From positions 12,163,512 to 12,227,511 of the forward strand of contig NC_044930.1 in NCBI RefSeq assembly GCF_003576645.1: 64,000 nucleotides of DNA. The letters are read 5' to 3'. The notes beneath the pieces were generated by a model. That model ran no database searches. It saw only the letters and a list, made by a program, of their open reading frames with translations, and was not told the origin of the DNA. The stretch is from Ipomoea triloba. Taxonomy: Eukaryota > Streptophyta > Magnoliopsida > Solanales > Convolvulaceae. The translations under genes were made by a program, and so were the position numbers. Positions 34,062 to 45,918 of the stretch are shown here, one piece after another. Numbering within the stretch: position 1 is the stretch's first letter; each line of letters starts with the position of its first letter.

Positions 34062-37000
34062 TTTCCTTTTTAATTATTTTTATAATTAAATAAAGGATGA
34101 ATGAAGGATAATTTCAATTAACTTTCCATCCTAGGGTTTTAACGCACGAGACCTACACTGACATACTCTGCTCGTGAAGGTGGCAGCTGCAAATCAAAGC
34201 CAAAGGAGAGAGAGATCACCGAATCGGAAGAGAGACCGGTCGAAGCCGACGTTGCTCACCATCCCTCCGCCGTCCCCAGCCGCATCATCTACTAGCCTCG
34301 CCGTTCACCGGAAAGAGCAGCAAAGACGACGCCACCGCCGGGAAACGCTGCTTCGCCGTCGCTGTCACCGGACCAAACCCGATCGACAAATCGGAGCCCA
34401 AAAATTGGCAAACAAATCCGATGGCCAGGTTTTTATATCCTTTTTAGTGATTTCGCTATTTCTCTACCGCCCAACGACGGTCGAGGTTGCTGGAAAGAGA
34501 CGCGTATCAGCGACCATTCGAATGGTTACCGGCTAGAACCTCAAAGGAGAAACCAAAATTTCCATATTCCTCTTTGAGTTAATTACCGATTAGGTCCCTC
34601 AACTATTGGGATTTCACGACTTTGATTAAATAAAAACAAAAACTTAAGCGTGACAAAACGAATTAAAGAAATTGATTATAAATGTAGATATATAAATAAT
34701 TTAAAAAATGTAAATTAACTTTTAAAAGTTTATTTAAGTTGACAATAAAAGTGATGTTCATCAAAAGTTGTATACAATTTACAATTATATTAATCAATTA
34801 TAATATTATAGATGTTTTTTTAAGGTAATAAGCTATTTAAAATTTTAGGTTAATTTTTTAAAAATAAAAATAAAATTTTATTTATTAAAAAAATAATAAT
34901 GTACCTAGGCGCCTAGGCGCTCCTGATTACTTGGTAGCGCGTAGCAGTTTTTTCAACATTGCTACTTACAAGTCTTTCTTATAAAGAATTCTTGTGAATT
35001 TTTTAAAATAGTTTAAAATGTTATGTGCAAAATAATTTCTTTCTTTCTTTTCTTCATCCAACTCTAAAAAATTTACTCCTTCCTTTTTAATTATTTTTAT
35101 AATTAAAAAGGGGATGAATGAAGGATAATTTCACTTCACTTTCCATCCTAGGGTTTTAACGCACGAGACCTGCACTGACATACTACTGCTCGTGCAGGTG
35201 CCCTTCACATACTACAAAAACATTAAACGTAGCAGCTGCAAATCAAAGCCAAAGGAGTGAGAGATCACCGAATCGGAAGAGAGACCGGTCGAAGCCGACG
35301 TTGCTCACCATCCCACCGCCGTCCCCAGCCGCATCATCTACTAGCCTCGCCGTTCACCGGAAAGAGCAGCAACGACGACGCCACCGCCGGGAAACCCTAC
35401 TTCGCCGTCGCTGTCACCGGACCAAACCCGATCGACAAATCAAAGCCCAAAAATTGGCAAACAAATCCGATGGGCAGGTTGTTTGTATTTTTTTAATGAT
35501 TTCGCTATTTCTCTACCGCCCAACGACGGTCGAGGTTGCCGGAAAGAGACGCGTATCAGCGACCATTCGAATGGTTACCGGCTAGAACCTCAAAGGAGAA
35601 ACCAAAATTTCCATATTCCTCTTTGAGTTAATTACCGATTTGGTCCCTCAACTATTGGGATTTCACGACTTTGATTAAATAAAAACAAAAACTTAAGCCT
35701 GACAAAACTAATTAAAGAAATTGATTATAAATGTAGATATATAAATAATTTAAAAAATGTAAATTAACTTTTAAAAGTTTATTTAAGTTGACAATAAAAG
35801 TGATGTCCATCAAAAGTTGTATACAATTTACAATTATATTAATCAATTATAATATTATAGATTTTTTTTTAAGGTAATAAGCTATTTAAAATTTTAGGTT
35901 AATTTTTTAAAATAAAAATAAAATTTTATTAATAAAAAAATAATAATAATGTACCTAGGCGCCTATGCGCTCCTGATTACTTGATAGCGCGTAGCAGTTT
36001 TTTCAACATTGCTACTTACAAGTCTTTCTTATAAAGAATTCTTGTGAATTTTTTAAAATAGTTTAAAATGTTATGTGCAAAATAATTTCTTTCTTTCTTT
36101 TCTTCATCCAACTCTAAATAATTAACTCCTTCCTTTTAATTATAAAATAATTAAATAGGGGATGAATGAAGGATAATTTCACTTCACTTTCCATCCTAGG
36201 GTTTTAACGCACGAGACCTGCACTGACATACTACTGCTCGTGCAGGTGCCCTTCACATACCACAAAAACATTAAACGTAGCAGCTGCAAATCAAAGGCAA
36301 AGGAGTGAGAGATCACCGAATCGGAAGAGAGACCGGTCGAAGCCGACGTTGCTCACCAACCCTCCGCAATCCCCAGCCGCGTCATCTACTAGCCTCGCCA
36401 GTCACCGGAAAGAGCAGCAACGACGACGCCACCGCCGGGAAACGCTGCTTCGCCGTCGCTGTCACCGGACCAAACCCGATCGACAAATCAGAGCCCAAAA
36501 ATTGGCAAACAAATCCAATGGCCAGGTTGTTTGTATTTTTTTAATGATTTAGCTATTTCTCTACCGCCCAACGACGGTCGAGGTTGCTGGAAAGAGACGC
36601 GTATCAGCGACCATTCGAATGGTTACCGGCTAGAACCTCAAAGGAGAAACCAAAATTTCCATATTCCTCTTTGAGTTAATTACCGATTTGTTCCTCAACT
36701 ATTGGGATTTCACGATTTTTGTTAAATAAAAACAAAAATTTAAGCCTGACAAAACTAATTAAAGAAATTGATTTTAAATGTAGATATATAAATAATTTAA
36801 AAAATGTAAATTAACTTTTAAAAGTTTATTTAAGTTGACAATAAAAGTGATGTTCATCAAAAGTTGTATACAATTTACAATTATATTAATCAATTATAAT
36901 ATTATAGATGTTTTTTTAAGGTAATAAGCTATTCAAAATTTTAGGTTAATTTTTTAAAAATAAAAATAAAATTTTATTTAAAAAAAAATAAAAATGTACC

Positions 37001-39937
37001 TAGGCACCTAGGCGCTCCTGATTACTTGGTAGCGCGTAGCAGTTTTTTCAACATTGCTACTTACAAGTCTTTCTTATAAAGAATTCTTGTGAATTTTTTA
37101 AAATAGTTTAAAATGTTATGTGCAAAATAATTTCTTTCTTTCTTTTCTTCATCCAACTCTAAAAAATTTACTCCTCCCTTTTTAATTATTTTTATAATTA
37201 AAAAGGGGATGAATGAAGGATAATTTCACTTCACTTTCCATCCTAGGGTTTTAACGCACGAGACCTGCACTGACATACTACTGCTCGTGCATGTGCCCTT
37301 CACATACTACAAATACATTAAACGTAGCAGCTGCAAATCAAATGCAAAGGAGTGAGAGATCACCGAATCGGAAGAGAGACCGGTCGAAGCCGACGTTGCT
37401 CACCAACCCTCCGCAATCCCCAGCCGCGTCATCTACTAGCCTCGCCGTTCACCGGAAAGAGCAGCAACGACGACGCCACCGCCGGGAAACCCTGCTTCGC
37501 CGTCGCTGTCACCGGACCAAACCCGATCGACAAATCAGAGCCCCAAAATTGGCAAACAAATCCAATGGCCAGGTTGTTTGTATTTTTTTAATGATTTAGC
37601 TATTTCTCTACCGCCCAACGACGGTCGAGGTTGCTGGAAAGAGACGCGTATCAGCGACCATTCGAATGGTTACCGGCTAGAACCTCAAAGGGGAAACCAA
37701 AATTTCATATTTCTCTTTGAGTTAATTACCGATTTGGTCCCTCAACTATTGGGATTTCACGACTTTGATTAAATAAAAAACAAAAACTTAAGCCTGACAA
37801 AACTAATTAAAGAAATTGATTATAAATGTAGATATATAAATAATTTAAAAAATGTAAATTAACTTTTAAAAGTTTATTTAAGTTGACAATAAAAGTGATG
37901 TTCATCAAAAGTTGTATACAATTTACAATTATATTAATCAATTATAATATTATAGATGTTTTTTTAAGGTAATAAGCTATTAAAAATTTTAGGTTAATTT
38001 TTTAAAAATAAAAATAAAATTTTATTTATAAAAAAATAATAATGTACCTAGGCGCCTAGGCGCTCCTGATTACTTGGTAGCGCGTAGCAGTTTTTTCAAC
38101 ATTGCTACTTACAAGTCTTTCTTATAAAGAATTCTTTTGAATTTTTTAAAATAGTTTAAAATGTTATGTGCAAAATAATTTCTTTCTTTCTTTTCTTCGT
38201 CCAACTCTAAAAAATTTACACCTTCCTTTTTAATTATTTTTATAATAAAAAAGGGGATGAATGAAGGATAATTTCACTTCACTTTCCATCCTAGGGTTTT
38301 AACACACGAGACTTGCACTGACATACTACTGCTCGTGGAGGTGCCCTTCACATACTACAAAAACATTAAACGTAGCAGCTGTAAATCAAAGCCAAAGGAG
38401 TGAGAGATCACCGAATCGGAAGAGAGACCGGTCGAAGCCGACGTTGCTCACCATCCCTCCGTCGTCCCCAGCCGCGTCATCTACTAGCCTCGCCGTTCAC
38501 CGGAAAGAGCAGCAACGACGACGCCACCGCCGAGAAACCCTACTTCGCCGTCGCTGTCACCGGACCAAACCCGATCGACAAATCAGAGCCCAAAAATTGG
38601 CAAACAAATCGGATGGGCAGGTTGTTTGTATTTTTTTAATGATTTCGCTATTTCTCTACCGCCCAACGAAGGTCGAGGTTGCCAAAAAGAGACGCGTATC
38701 AGCGACCATTCGAATGGTTACCGGCAAGACTCTCAAAGGAGAAACAAAAATTTCCATATTTCTCTTTGAGTTAATTACCTATTTGATCCCTCAACTATTG
38801 GGATTTCACGACTTTGATTAAATAAAAACAAAAACTTAAGCCTGACAAAACTAATTAAAGAAATTGATTATAAATGTAGATATATAAATAATTTATTAAA
38901 TGTAAATTAACTATTAAAAGTTTATTTAAGTTGACAATAAAAGTGATGTTCATCAAAAGTTGTATACAATTTACAATTATATTAATCAATTATAATATTA
39001 TAGATGTTTTTTTAAGGTAATAAGGTATTTAAAATTTTAGGTTAATTTTTTAAAAGAAAAAATAAAATTTTATTTATAAAAAAAAACATAATAATGTACC
39101 TAGGAGCCTAGGCGCTCCTGATTACTTGGTGGCGCGTAGCAGTTTTTTCAACATTGCTACTTACAAGTCTTTCTTATAAAGAATTCTTGTGAATTTTTTA
39201 AAATAGTTTAAAATGTTATGTGCAAAATAATTTCTTTCTTTCTTTTCTTCATCCAACTCTAAAAAATTTATTCCTTCCTTTTAAATTATTTTTATAATTA
39301 AAAAGGGGATGAATGAAGGATAATTTCACTTCACTTTCCATCCTAGGGTTTTAACGCACGAGACCTGCACTGACATACTACTGCTCGTGCATGTGCCCTT
39401 CACATACTACAAATACATTAAACGTAGCAGCTGCAAATCAAAGGCAAAGGAGTGAGAGATCACCGAATCGGAAGAGAGACCGGTCGAAGCCGACGTTGCT
39501 CACCATCCCACCGCCATCCCCAGCCGCATCATCTACTAGCCTCGCCGTTCACCAGAAAGAGCAGAACGACGATGCCACCGCCGGGAAACCCTACTTCGCC
39601 GTCGCTATCACCGAACCAAACCCGATCGACAAATCAGAGCCCAAAAATTGGCAAACAAATCCGATGGGCAGGTTGTTTGTAATTTTTTAATGATTTTGCT
39701 ATTTCTCTACCGCCCAACGACGGTCGAGGTTGCCGGAAAGAGACGCGTATCAGCGACCATTCGAATGGTTACCGGCTAGAACCTCAAAGGAGAAACCAAA
39801 ATTTCCATATTCCTCTTTGAGTTAATTACCGATTTGGTCCCTCAACTGTTGGGATTTCACGACTTTGATTAAATAAAAACAAAAACTTAAGCCTGACAAA
39901 ACTAATTAAAGAAATTGATTATAAATGTAGATATATA

Positions 39938-40235
39938 AATAATTTAATTAAAGAAATTGATTATAAATGTAGATATATAAATAATTTAATTAAAGAAATT
40001 GATTATAAATGTAGATATATAAATAATTTATTAAATGTAAATTAACTATTAAAAGTTTATTTAAGTTGACAATAAAAGTGATGTTCATCAAAAGTTGTAT
40101 ACAATTTACAATTATATTAATCAATTATAATATTATAGATGTTTTATTTACAATTATATTAATCAATTATAATATTATAGATGTTTTTTTTACAATTATA
40201 TTAATCAATTATAATATTATAGATGTTTTTTTTAA
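39938..40235. repeat. Two triplications within one unit
   Basis: A ~43-bp phrase containing AAATTGATTATAAATGTAGA occurs three times in a row, and shortly after a ~45-bp phrase containing TTAATCAATTATAATATTAT also occurs three times. They lengthen this unit to about 1,216 bp. Confidence 0.9.
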
Positions 40236-42369
40236 GGTAATAAGCTATTCAAAATTTTAGGTTAATTTTTTAAAAATAAAAATAAAATTTTATTTATAAA
40301 AAAATAATAATGTACCTAGGCGCCTAGGCGCTCCTGATTACTTGGTAACGCGTAGCAGTTTTTTCAACATTGCTACTTACAAGTCTTTCTTATAAAGAAT
40401 TCTTGTGAATTTTTTAAAATAGTTTAAAATGTTATGTGCAAAATAATTTCTTTCTTTCTTTTCTTCATCCAACTCTAAAAAATTTACTCCTTCCTTTTAA
40501 AATATTTTTATAATTAAAAAGGGGATGAATGAAGGATAATTTCACTTCACTTTCCATCCTAGGGTTTTAACGCACGAGACCTGGACTGACATACTACTGC
40601 TCGTGCATGTGCCCTTCACATACTAAAAATACATTAAACGTAGCAGCTGCAAATCAAAGGCAAAGGAGTGAGAGATCACCGAATCGGAAGAGAGACCGGT
40701 CGAAGCCGACGTTGCTCACCATCCCACCGCCATCCCCAGCCGCATCATCTACTAGCCTCGCCGTTCAACGGAAAGAGCAGCAACGACGACGCCACCGCCG
40801 GGAAACCCTACTTCGCCGTCGCTATCACCGGACCAAACCCGATCGACAAATCAGAGCCCAAAAATTGGCAAACAAATCCGATGGACAGGTTGTTTGTATT
40901 TTTTTATTGATTTTGCTATTTCTCTACCGCCCAACGACGGTCGAGGTTGCCGAAAAGAGACGCGTATCAGCGACCATTCGAATGGTTACCGGCTAGAACC
41001 TCAAAGGAGAAACCAAAATTTCCATATTCTTCTTTGAGTTAATTACCGATTTGGTCCCTCAACTATTGCGATTTCACGACTTTGATTAAATAAAAACAAA
41101 AACTTAAGCCTGACAAAACTAATTAAAGAAATTGATTATAAATGTAGATATATAAATAATTTAAAAAATGTAAATTAACTTTTTAAAAGTTTATTTAAGT
41201 TGACAATAAAAGTGATGTTCATCAAAATTTGTATACAATTTACAATTATATTAATCAATTATAATATTATAGATGTTTTTTTAAGGTAATAAGCTATTTA
41301 ATATTTTAGGTTAATTTTTTAAAAATAAAAATAAAATTTTATTTATAAAAAAATAATAATGTACCTAGGCACCTAGGCGCCTAGGCGCTCCTGATTACTT
41401 GGTAGCGCGTAGCAGTTTTTTCAACATTGCTACTTACAAGTCTTTCTTATAAAGAATTCTTGTGAATTTTTTAAAATAGTTTAAAATGTTATGTGCAAAA
41501 TAATTTCTTTCTTTCTTTTCTTCATCCAACTCTAAAAAATTTACACCTTCCTTTTTAATTATTTTTATAATTGAAAAGGGGATGAATGAAGGATAATTTC
41601 ACTTCACTTTCCATCCTAGGGTTTTAACGCACGAGACCTGCACTGACATACTACTGCTCGTGCATGTGCCCTTCACATACTACAAATACATTAAACGTAG
41701 CAGCTGCAAATCAAAGCCAAAGGAGTGAGAGATCACCGAATCGGAAGAGAGACCGGTCGAAGCCGACGTTGCTCACCATCCCACCGCCATCCCCAGCCAC
41801 ATCATCTACTAGCCTCGCCGTTCACCGAAAAGAGCAGCAACGACGACGCCACCGCGGGGAAACCCTACTTCGTCGTCGCTGTCATCGGACCAAACCCGAT
41901 CGACAAATCAGAGCTCAAAAATTGGCAAACAAATCCGATGGGCAGGTTGTTTGTATTTTTTTAATGATTTTGCTATTTCTCTACCGCCCAACGACGGTCG
42001 AGGTTGCCGGAAAGATACGCGTATCAGCGGCCATTCGAATGGTTACCGGCTAGAACCTCAAAGGAGAAACCAAAATTTCCATATTCCTCTTTGAGTTAAT
42101 TACCGATTTGGTCCCTCAACTATTGGGATTTCACGACTTTGATTAAATAAAAACAAAAACTTAAGCCTGACAAAACTAATTAAAGAAATTGATTATAAAC
42201 GTAGATATATAAATAATTTAAAAAATGTAAATTAACTTTTAAAAGTTTATTTAAGTTGATAACAAAAGTGATGTTCATCAAAAGTTGTATACAATTTACA
42301 ATTATATTAATCAATTATAATATTATAGATGTTTTTTTAAGGTAATAAGCTATTCAAAATTTTAGGTTA

Positions 42370-42625
42370 ATTTTTTAAAAATAAAAATAAAATTTTATTT
42401 ATAAAAAAATAATAATGTAAAAATAAAAATAAAATTTTATTTATAAAAAAATAATAATGTACCTAGGCGCATAAAATTTTATTTATAAAAAAATAATAAT
42501 GTACCTAGGCGCCTAGGCCCTCCTGATTACTTGGTAAATAATGTACCTAGGCGCCTAGGCGCTCCTGATTACTTGGTAGCGCGTAGACCTAGGCGCCTAG
42601 GCGCTCCTGATTACTTGGTAGCGCG
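42370..42625. repeat. Staircase duplication block 2
   Basis: Four overlapping re-starts move rightward across the tail of one unit: the A-rich tract is repeated, then the tract plus palindrome, then the palindrome plus CTCCTGATTACTTGG, then the palindrome plus GCGCGTAG. Each step begins inside the previous one and reaches further. Confidence 0.85.
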
Positions 42626-43588
42626 TAGTAGTTTTTTCAACATTGCTACTTACAAGTCTTTCTTATAAAGAATTGTTGTGAATTTTTTAAAATAGTTTAA
42701 AATGTTATGTGCAAAATAACTTCTTTCTTTCTTTTCATCATCCAACTCTAAAAAATTTACACCTTCCATTTTAATTATTTTTATAATTAAAAAGGGGATG
42801 AATGAAGGATAATTTCACTTCACTTTCCATCCTAGGGTTTTAACGCACGAGACCTGCACTGACATACTACTGGTCGTGCAGGTGCCCTTCACATACTACA
42901 AAAACATTAAACGTAGCAGCTGCAAATCAAAGCCAAAGGAGTGAGAGATCACCGAATCGGAAGAGAGACCGGTCGAAGCCGACGTTTCTCACCATCCCAC
43001 CGCCGTCCCCAGCCACATCATCTACTAGCCTCACCGTTCACCGGAAAGAGCAGCAACGACGACGCCACCGCCGGGAAACCCTGCTTCGCCGTCGCTGTCA
43101 CCGAACCAAACCCGATCGACAAATCAGAGCCCAAAAATTGGCAAACAAATCCAATGGGCAGGTTGTTTATATTTTTTTAATGATTTTGCTATTTCTCTAC
43201 CGCCCAACGACGGTCGAGGTTGCCGGAAAGATACGCGTATCAGCGGCCATTCGAATTGTTACTGTAACACCCCGGCTCGGCTATACCGTACATCCGGAGT
43301 GGTTACCGCCACACTTAGAATGAATCCCACCAATTCCTAATAGAATTCGTTCCAAGTGCACAGGCTAAATAAATACATACTATTTGTTCATACCATAGGG
43401 ACTTACCATAATAACTTTCTTAAAATATTTATGTAAGATATATATATATCTAGCAACCATAAAATTTACATAGGTTGCTAACATAATTAACATAAGTGCT
43501 AGAAATAAAACCCACTAGCCATCTATATCTATCATGGCTACAAAAAAATATATACATCAAAAAGAGTTAGATACTTCCAAGTCCCAGC

Positions 43589-44101
43589 CTACTCGAGAAG
43601 GTAATAAACTGGACCACTATAAGACCCCCACACGAGATGCCATTCACCTGCGAACCAGGTGATATGATCCAGAAAGCTGCAAGGGGTAATCATCATCATC
43701 CACTCCTCCCACTCCTCAGGAGGACTAGGATCCCACGGGTAAGGGTACCTCACTATAAACTCGAGTGGATCACTCTCCTCAACCATCTCAATGGGATAAT
43801 AACCGTAGCTCGCTTGAATAGCATCAATAAAGATCAGCGGGCTACCAGGAGACAAAGGAATCATAGGGTCTCTCAAAAACTCAGGGTCAGACGTAGGGTC
43901 AGTAGCTGGCAAGGGATCAAGATCTGGAACTGGGTCGAAAAAGTCAAAAGGGTCAACCAGAGAATCAGACACAGGGGCTGGATCAGGTACAGGAGCTGGA
44001 GCGTGAACAGGAGCTGGAGCGTCTGGAGCGAAACCCGGAGCATACGGGTCGTCACCCGTCAGAAAATGCACATAATCCTCATAATCAAGCAGAGGAAACA
44101 T
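43589..44101 (-). CDS. 170-residue open frame inside the solo LTR
   Basis: The frame is open from 44,146, but its first ATG is at 44,101; the codons before it follow a TAG, so I start at 44,101. The predicted protein begins MFPLLDYEDYVHFLTGDD, has a middle of alternating Pro/Asp/Ala with PAPVPDPAPV-like repeats, and ends in a Trp-rich segment with PPEEWEEW. It is strongly acidic and has no recognisable domain. Just upstream on the minus strand TTTCTTATCAG (ending at 44,159) looks like a splice acceptor. LTRs normally carry no protein gene, so either a host or element frame was captured in the LTR or the frame is open by chance. Confidence 0.4.
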   Translation of the reverse strand: MFPLLDYEDYVHFLTGDDPYAPGFAPDAPAPVHAPAPVPDPAPVSDSLVDPFDFFDPVPDLDPLPATDPTSDPEFLRDPMIPLSPGSPLIFIDAIQASYGYYPIEMVEESDPLEFIVRYPYPWDPSPPEEWEEWMMMITPCSFLDHITWFAGEWHLVWGSYSGPVYYLLE

Positions 44102-44459
44102 AAACTCTAACGAATTGTTAGAGTTCTCCGGGCTACAAGAGCCCACGCTAGACTACATCTGATAAGAAACACAACGAAGTGTAGTTAGCACGACGACTAA
44201 GTAAGAAAATCCATTGTCACTCAAGCGTAGACAAAGGTTTTGAAATATAATATCAATACAAAGCTTATAGAGTTTTTACCCATACTTTGGAAGTTTACCT
44301 GAAATCAAACAATCCAAAGATAACATAACAGAATATATTTAAAGGAATTACATATAATTTTTCCTTCATATTAGAATAGTAATTTAACTCGTCAAACCAA
44401 AATATATTCACGTATATTTTGACAAGTTCATAAACTTTCTTTTTTCAAGAATTACTCAT

Positions 44460-44690
44460 TATCGATTAGAACCGCAGCTCTAATTCTTTTAAACATCTGA
44501 ACCGCAGCTCAGTATATCATTCATCTTTTCAATTAGAACCGCAGCTCTAATTATTTTAATCATCTGAACCGCAGCTCAGTATATCAATAATTTCCATAAT
44601 TAATTACTTAGTTTCCCCCTGGATAAGCACGAGACATTCTCAATTAGAACCGCAGCTCTAATTCTCTGAACCGCAGCTCAGTATAATATT
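44460..44690. repeat. GAACCGCAGCTC tandem motif block
   Basis: The phrase GAACCGCAGCTC occurs at least six times, alternating after AATTA and after CATCT, with AGTATATCAT-type spacers. It lies inside solo LTR 2. Confidence 0.85.
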
Positions 44691-44714
44691 CATTTCTCAA
44701 TTCCCCTTTTCTCA

Positions 44715-44910
44715 AACCTTGGGCCATGGCATGCTCCAGCCTTCCCGTAGGTCTCCTTATCCCAACCTCGGGCCATGGCACTGCAGCCCTCCCGAAGGTC
44801 CAACCTTATTCCAACCTCGGGTAGTAGCATTTAAGCCCTCCCGTAGGTCCCCACCTTGTTCCAACCTCGGGCCATGGCAATTAAGCCCTCCCGTAGGTCC
44901 CTTTCTCAAT
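44715..44910. repeat. Four ~48-bp tandem repeats
   Basis: Four diverged copies contain CCAACCTCGGGCCATGGCA and CCCTCCCGTAGGTC or close variants. They lie inside solo LTR 2, next to the GAACCGCAGCTC block. Confidence 0.85.
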
Positions 44911-45159
44911 TTCTCTGCAACATATCCAGAAACTAAGATTTCCAAAACATCTTTCATGTACGTGATTAGTATTTTCTTTTCATTTCTCAAAACATTTATT
45001 TCCTCAAAAATCAAGCTTGTTGTCCATAGGCTTTTCAAAAATTATGATGCAAGCATACGTAAACATTTAACCAAAAATAATACAGTTGAAAATAACTTAA
45101 ACATAGCTTGACATCATACCCAAACTTTTTGGACTGAAAATACTGATTTGAACATTCTG

Positions 45160-45370
45160 GACGTCGGTGGACGCAGGGTGGACGCGCGTCCGCTGGGGCG
45201 TCCTCTCTTACGGCTTTTTCTTTAATTTTTCCCAAAAATCTGGACGTCAGTGGACGCACGCTGGACGCGCGTCCGCTGAGGCGTCCGCTCACACAGACTG
45301 GTCTGAAAACTCTGGACACCAGTGGACGCACGGTGGACGCGCGTCCACAGGGGCGTCCACTCATACGGCT
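45160..45370. repeat. Three GGACGCGCGTCC-bearing repeats
   Basis: Three copies about 70-80 bp apart each carry a GTGGACGCA...GGTGGACGCGCGTCC...GGCGTCC pattern. The palindromic core GGACGCGCGTCC is the same as in the LTRs of the unrelated gag-only element at 11,474-18,121. Confidence 0.85.
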
Positions 45371-45814
45371 CAAATTTTCTGGGCAGCAAAACAGTGCAAA
45401 AACTCCTATTTTTCCACCTTTTCTTCAACATCATTTTATATGGACATAAATATAGTATATACATACATGCATACGTTAAATTTATGCATACCAAATATAT
45501 TTTTAAGCCCAAAACACCAATTTTTGCATAGAAATTAACTAGGAAGTTGAAAGCTTAACATATAATTTTCATATCAAATCTTAGCTCCATAATACATATA
45601 CCTATACAATTGCCTATTTTAAAGTGACTATACCAACTGAAGGGATTTCTTACCTTGCTTGAAGCTTTTTAACCTTAAGAAGTGTTGGGTTCCTTATCTC
45701 CAAAATCCACCGAAAATCCCTAAATAAATTTCACCGTAATAACAATAAAATCCAAGATTTCTTAGTTTATAATTAAGTCTTAAAGAGAGTTCTAACCAAA
45801 TATTCATAAAACTT

Positions 45815-45918
45815 ACCTAGTGTTGAGGACTTGAAGGTTTAGCTATGGAGTTCTTAGCAAAGCAACAATGGTGAAGAACAAAAATGATCACACTCTCTCT
45901 CCTCTCTCCTTATAAATT
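45815..45918 (-). promoter_or_regulatory. Putative promoter and splice donor of solo LTR 2
   Basis: On the minus strand TTTATAAGG (TATA-like, 45,909-45,918) is followed by a purine-rich GAGAGAGGAGAGAGAG tract and, about 95 bp on, by CACTAG joined to GTAAGT, a consensus donor (45,816-45,815). A second donor-like site, CAAG joined to GTAAGA, lies near 45,654. This is the expected U3-R-U5 polarity for a minus-strand LTR. Confidence 0.45.

Noticed and set aside
44102..44146. A longer start for the LTR frame at 44,146
   Set aside because: The first codon there is GTG and it follows an in-frame TAG; the first ATG is at 44,101.
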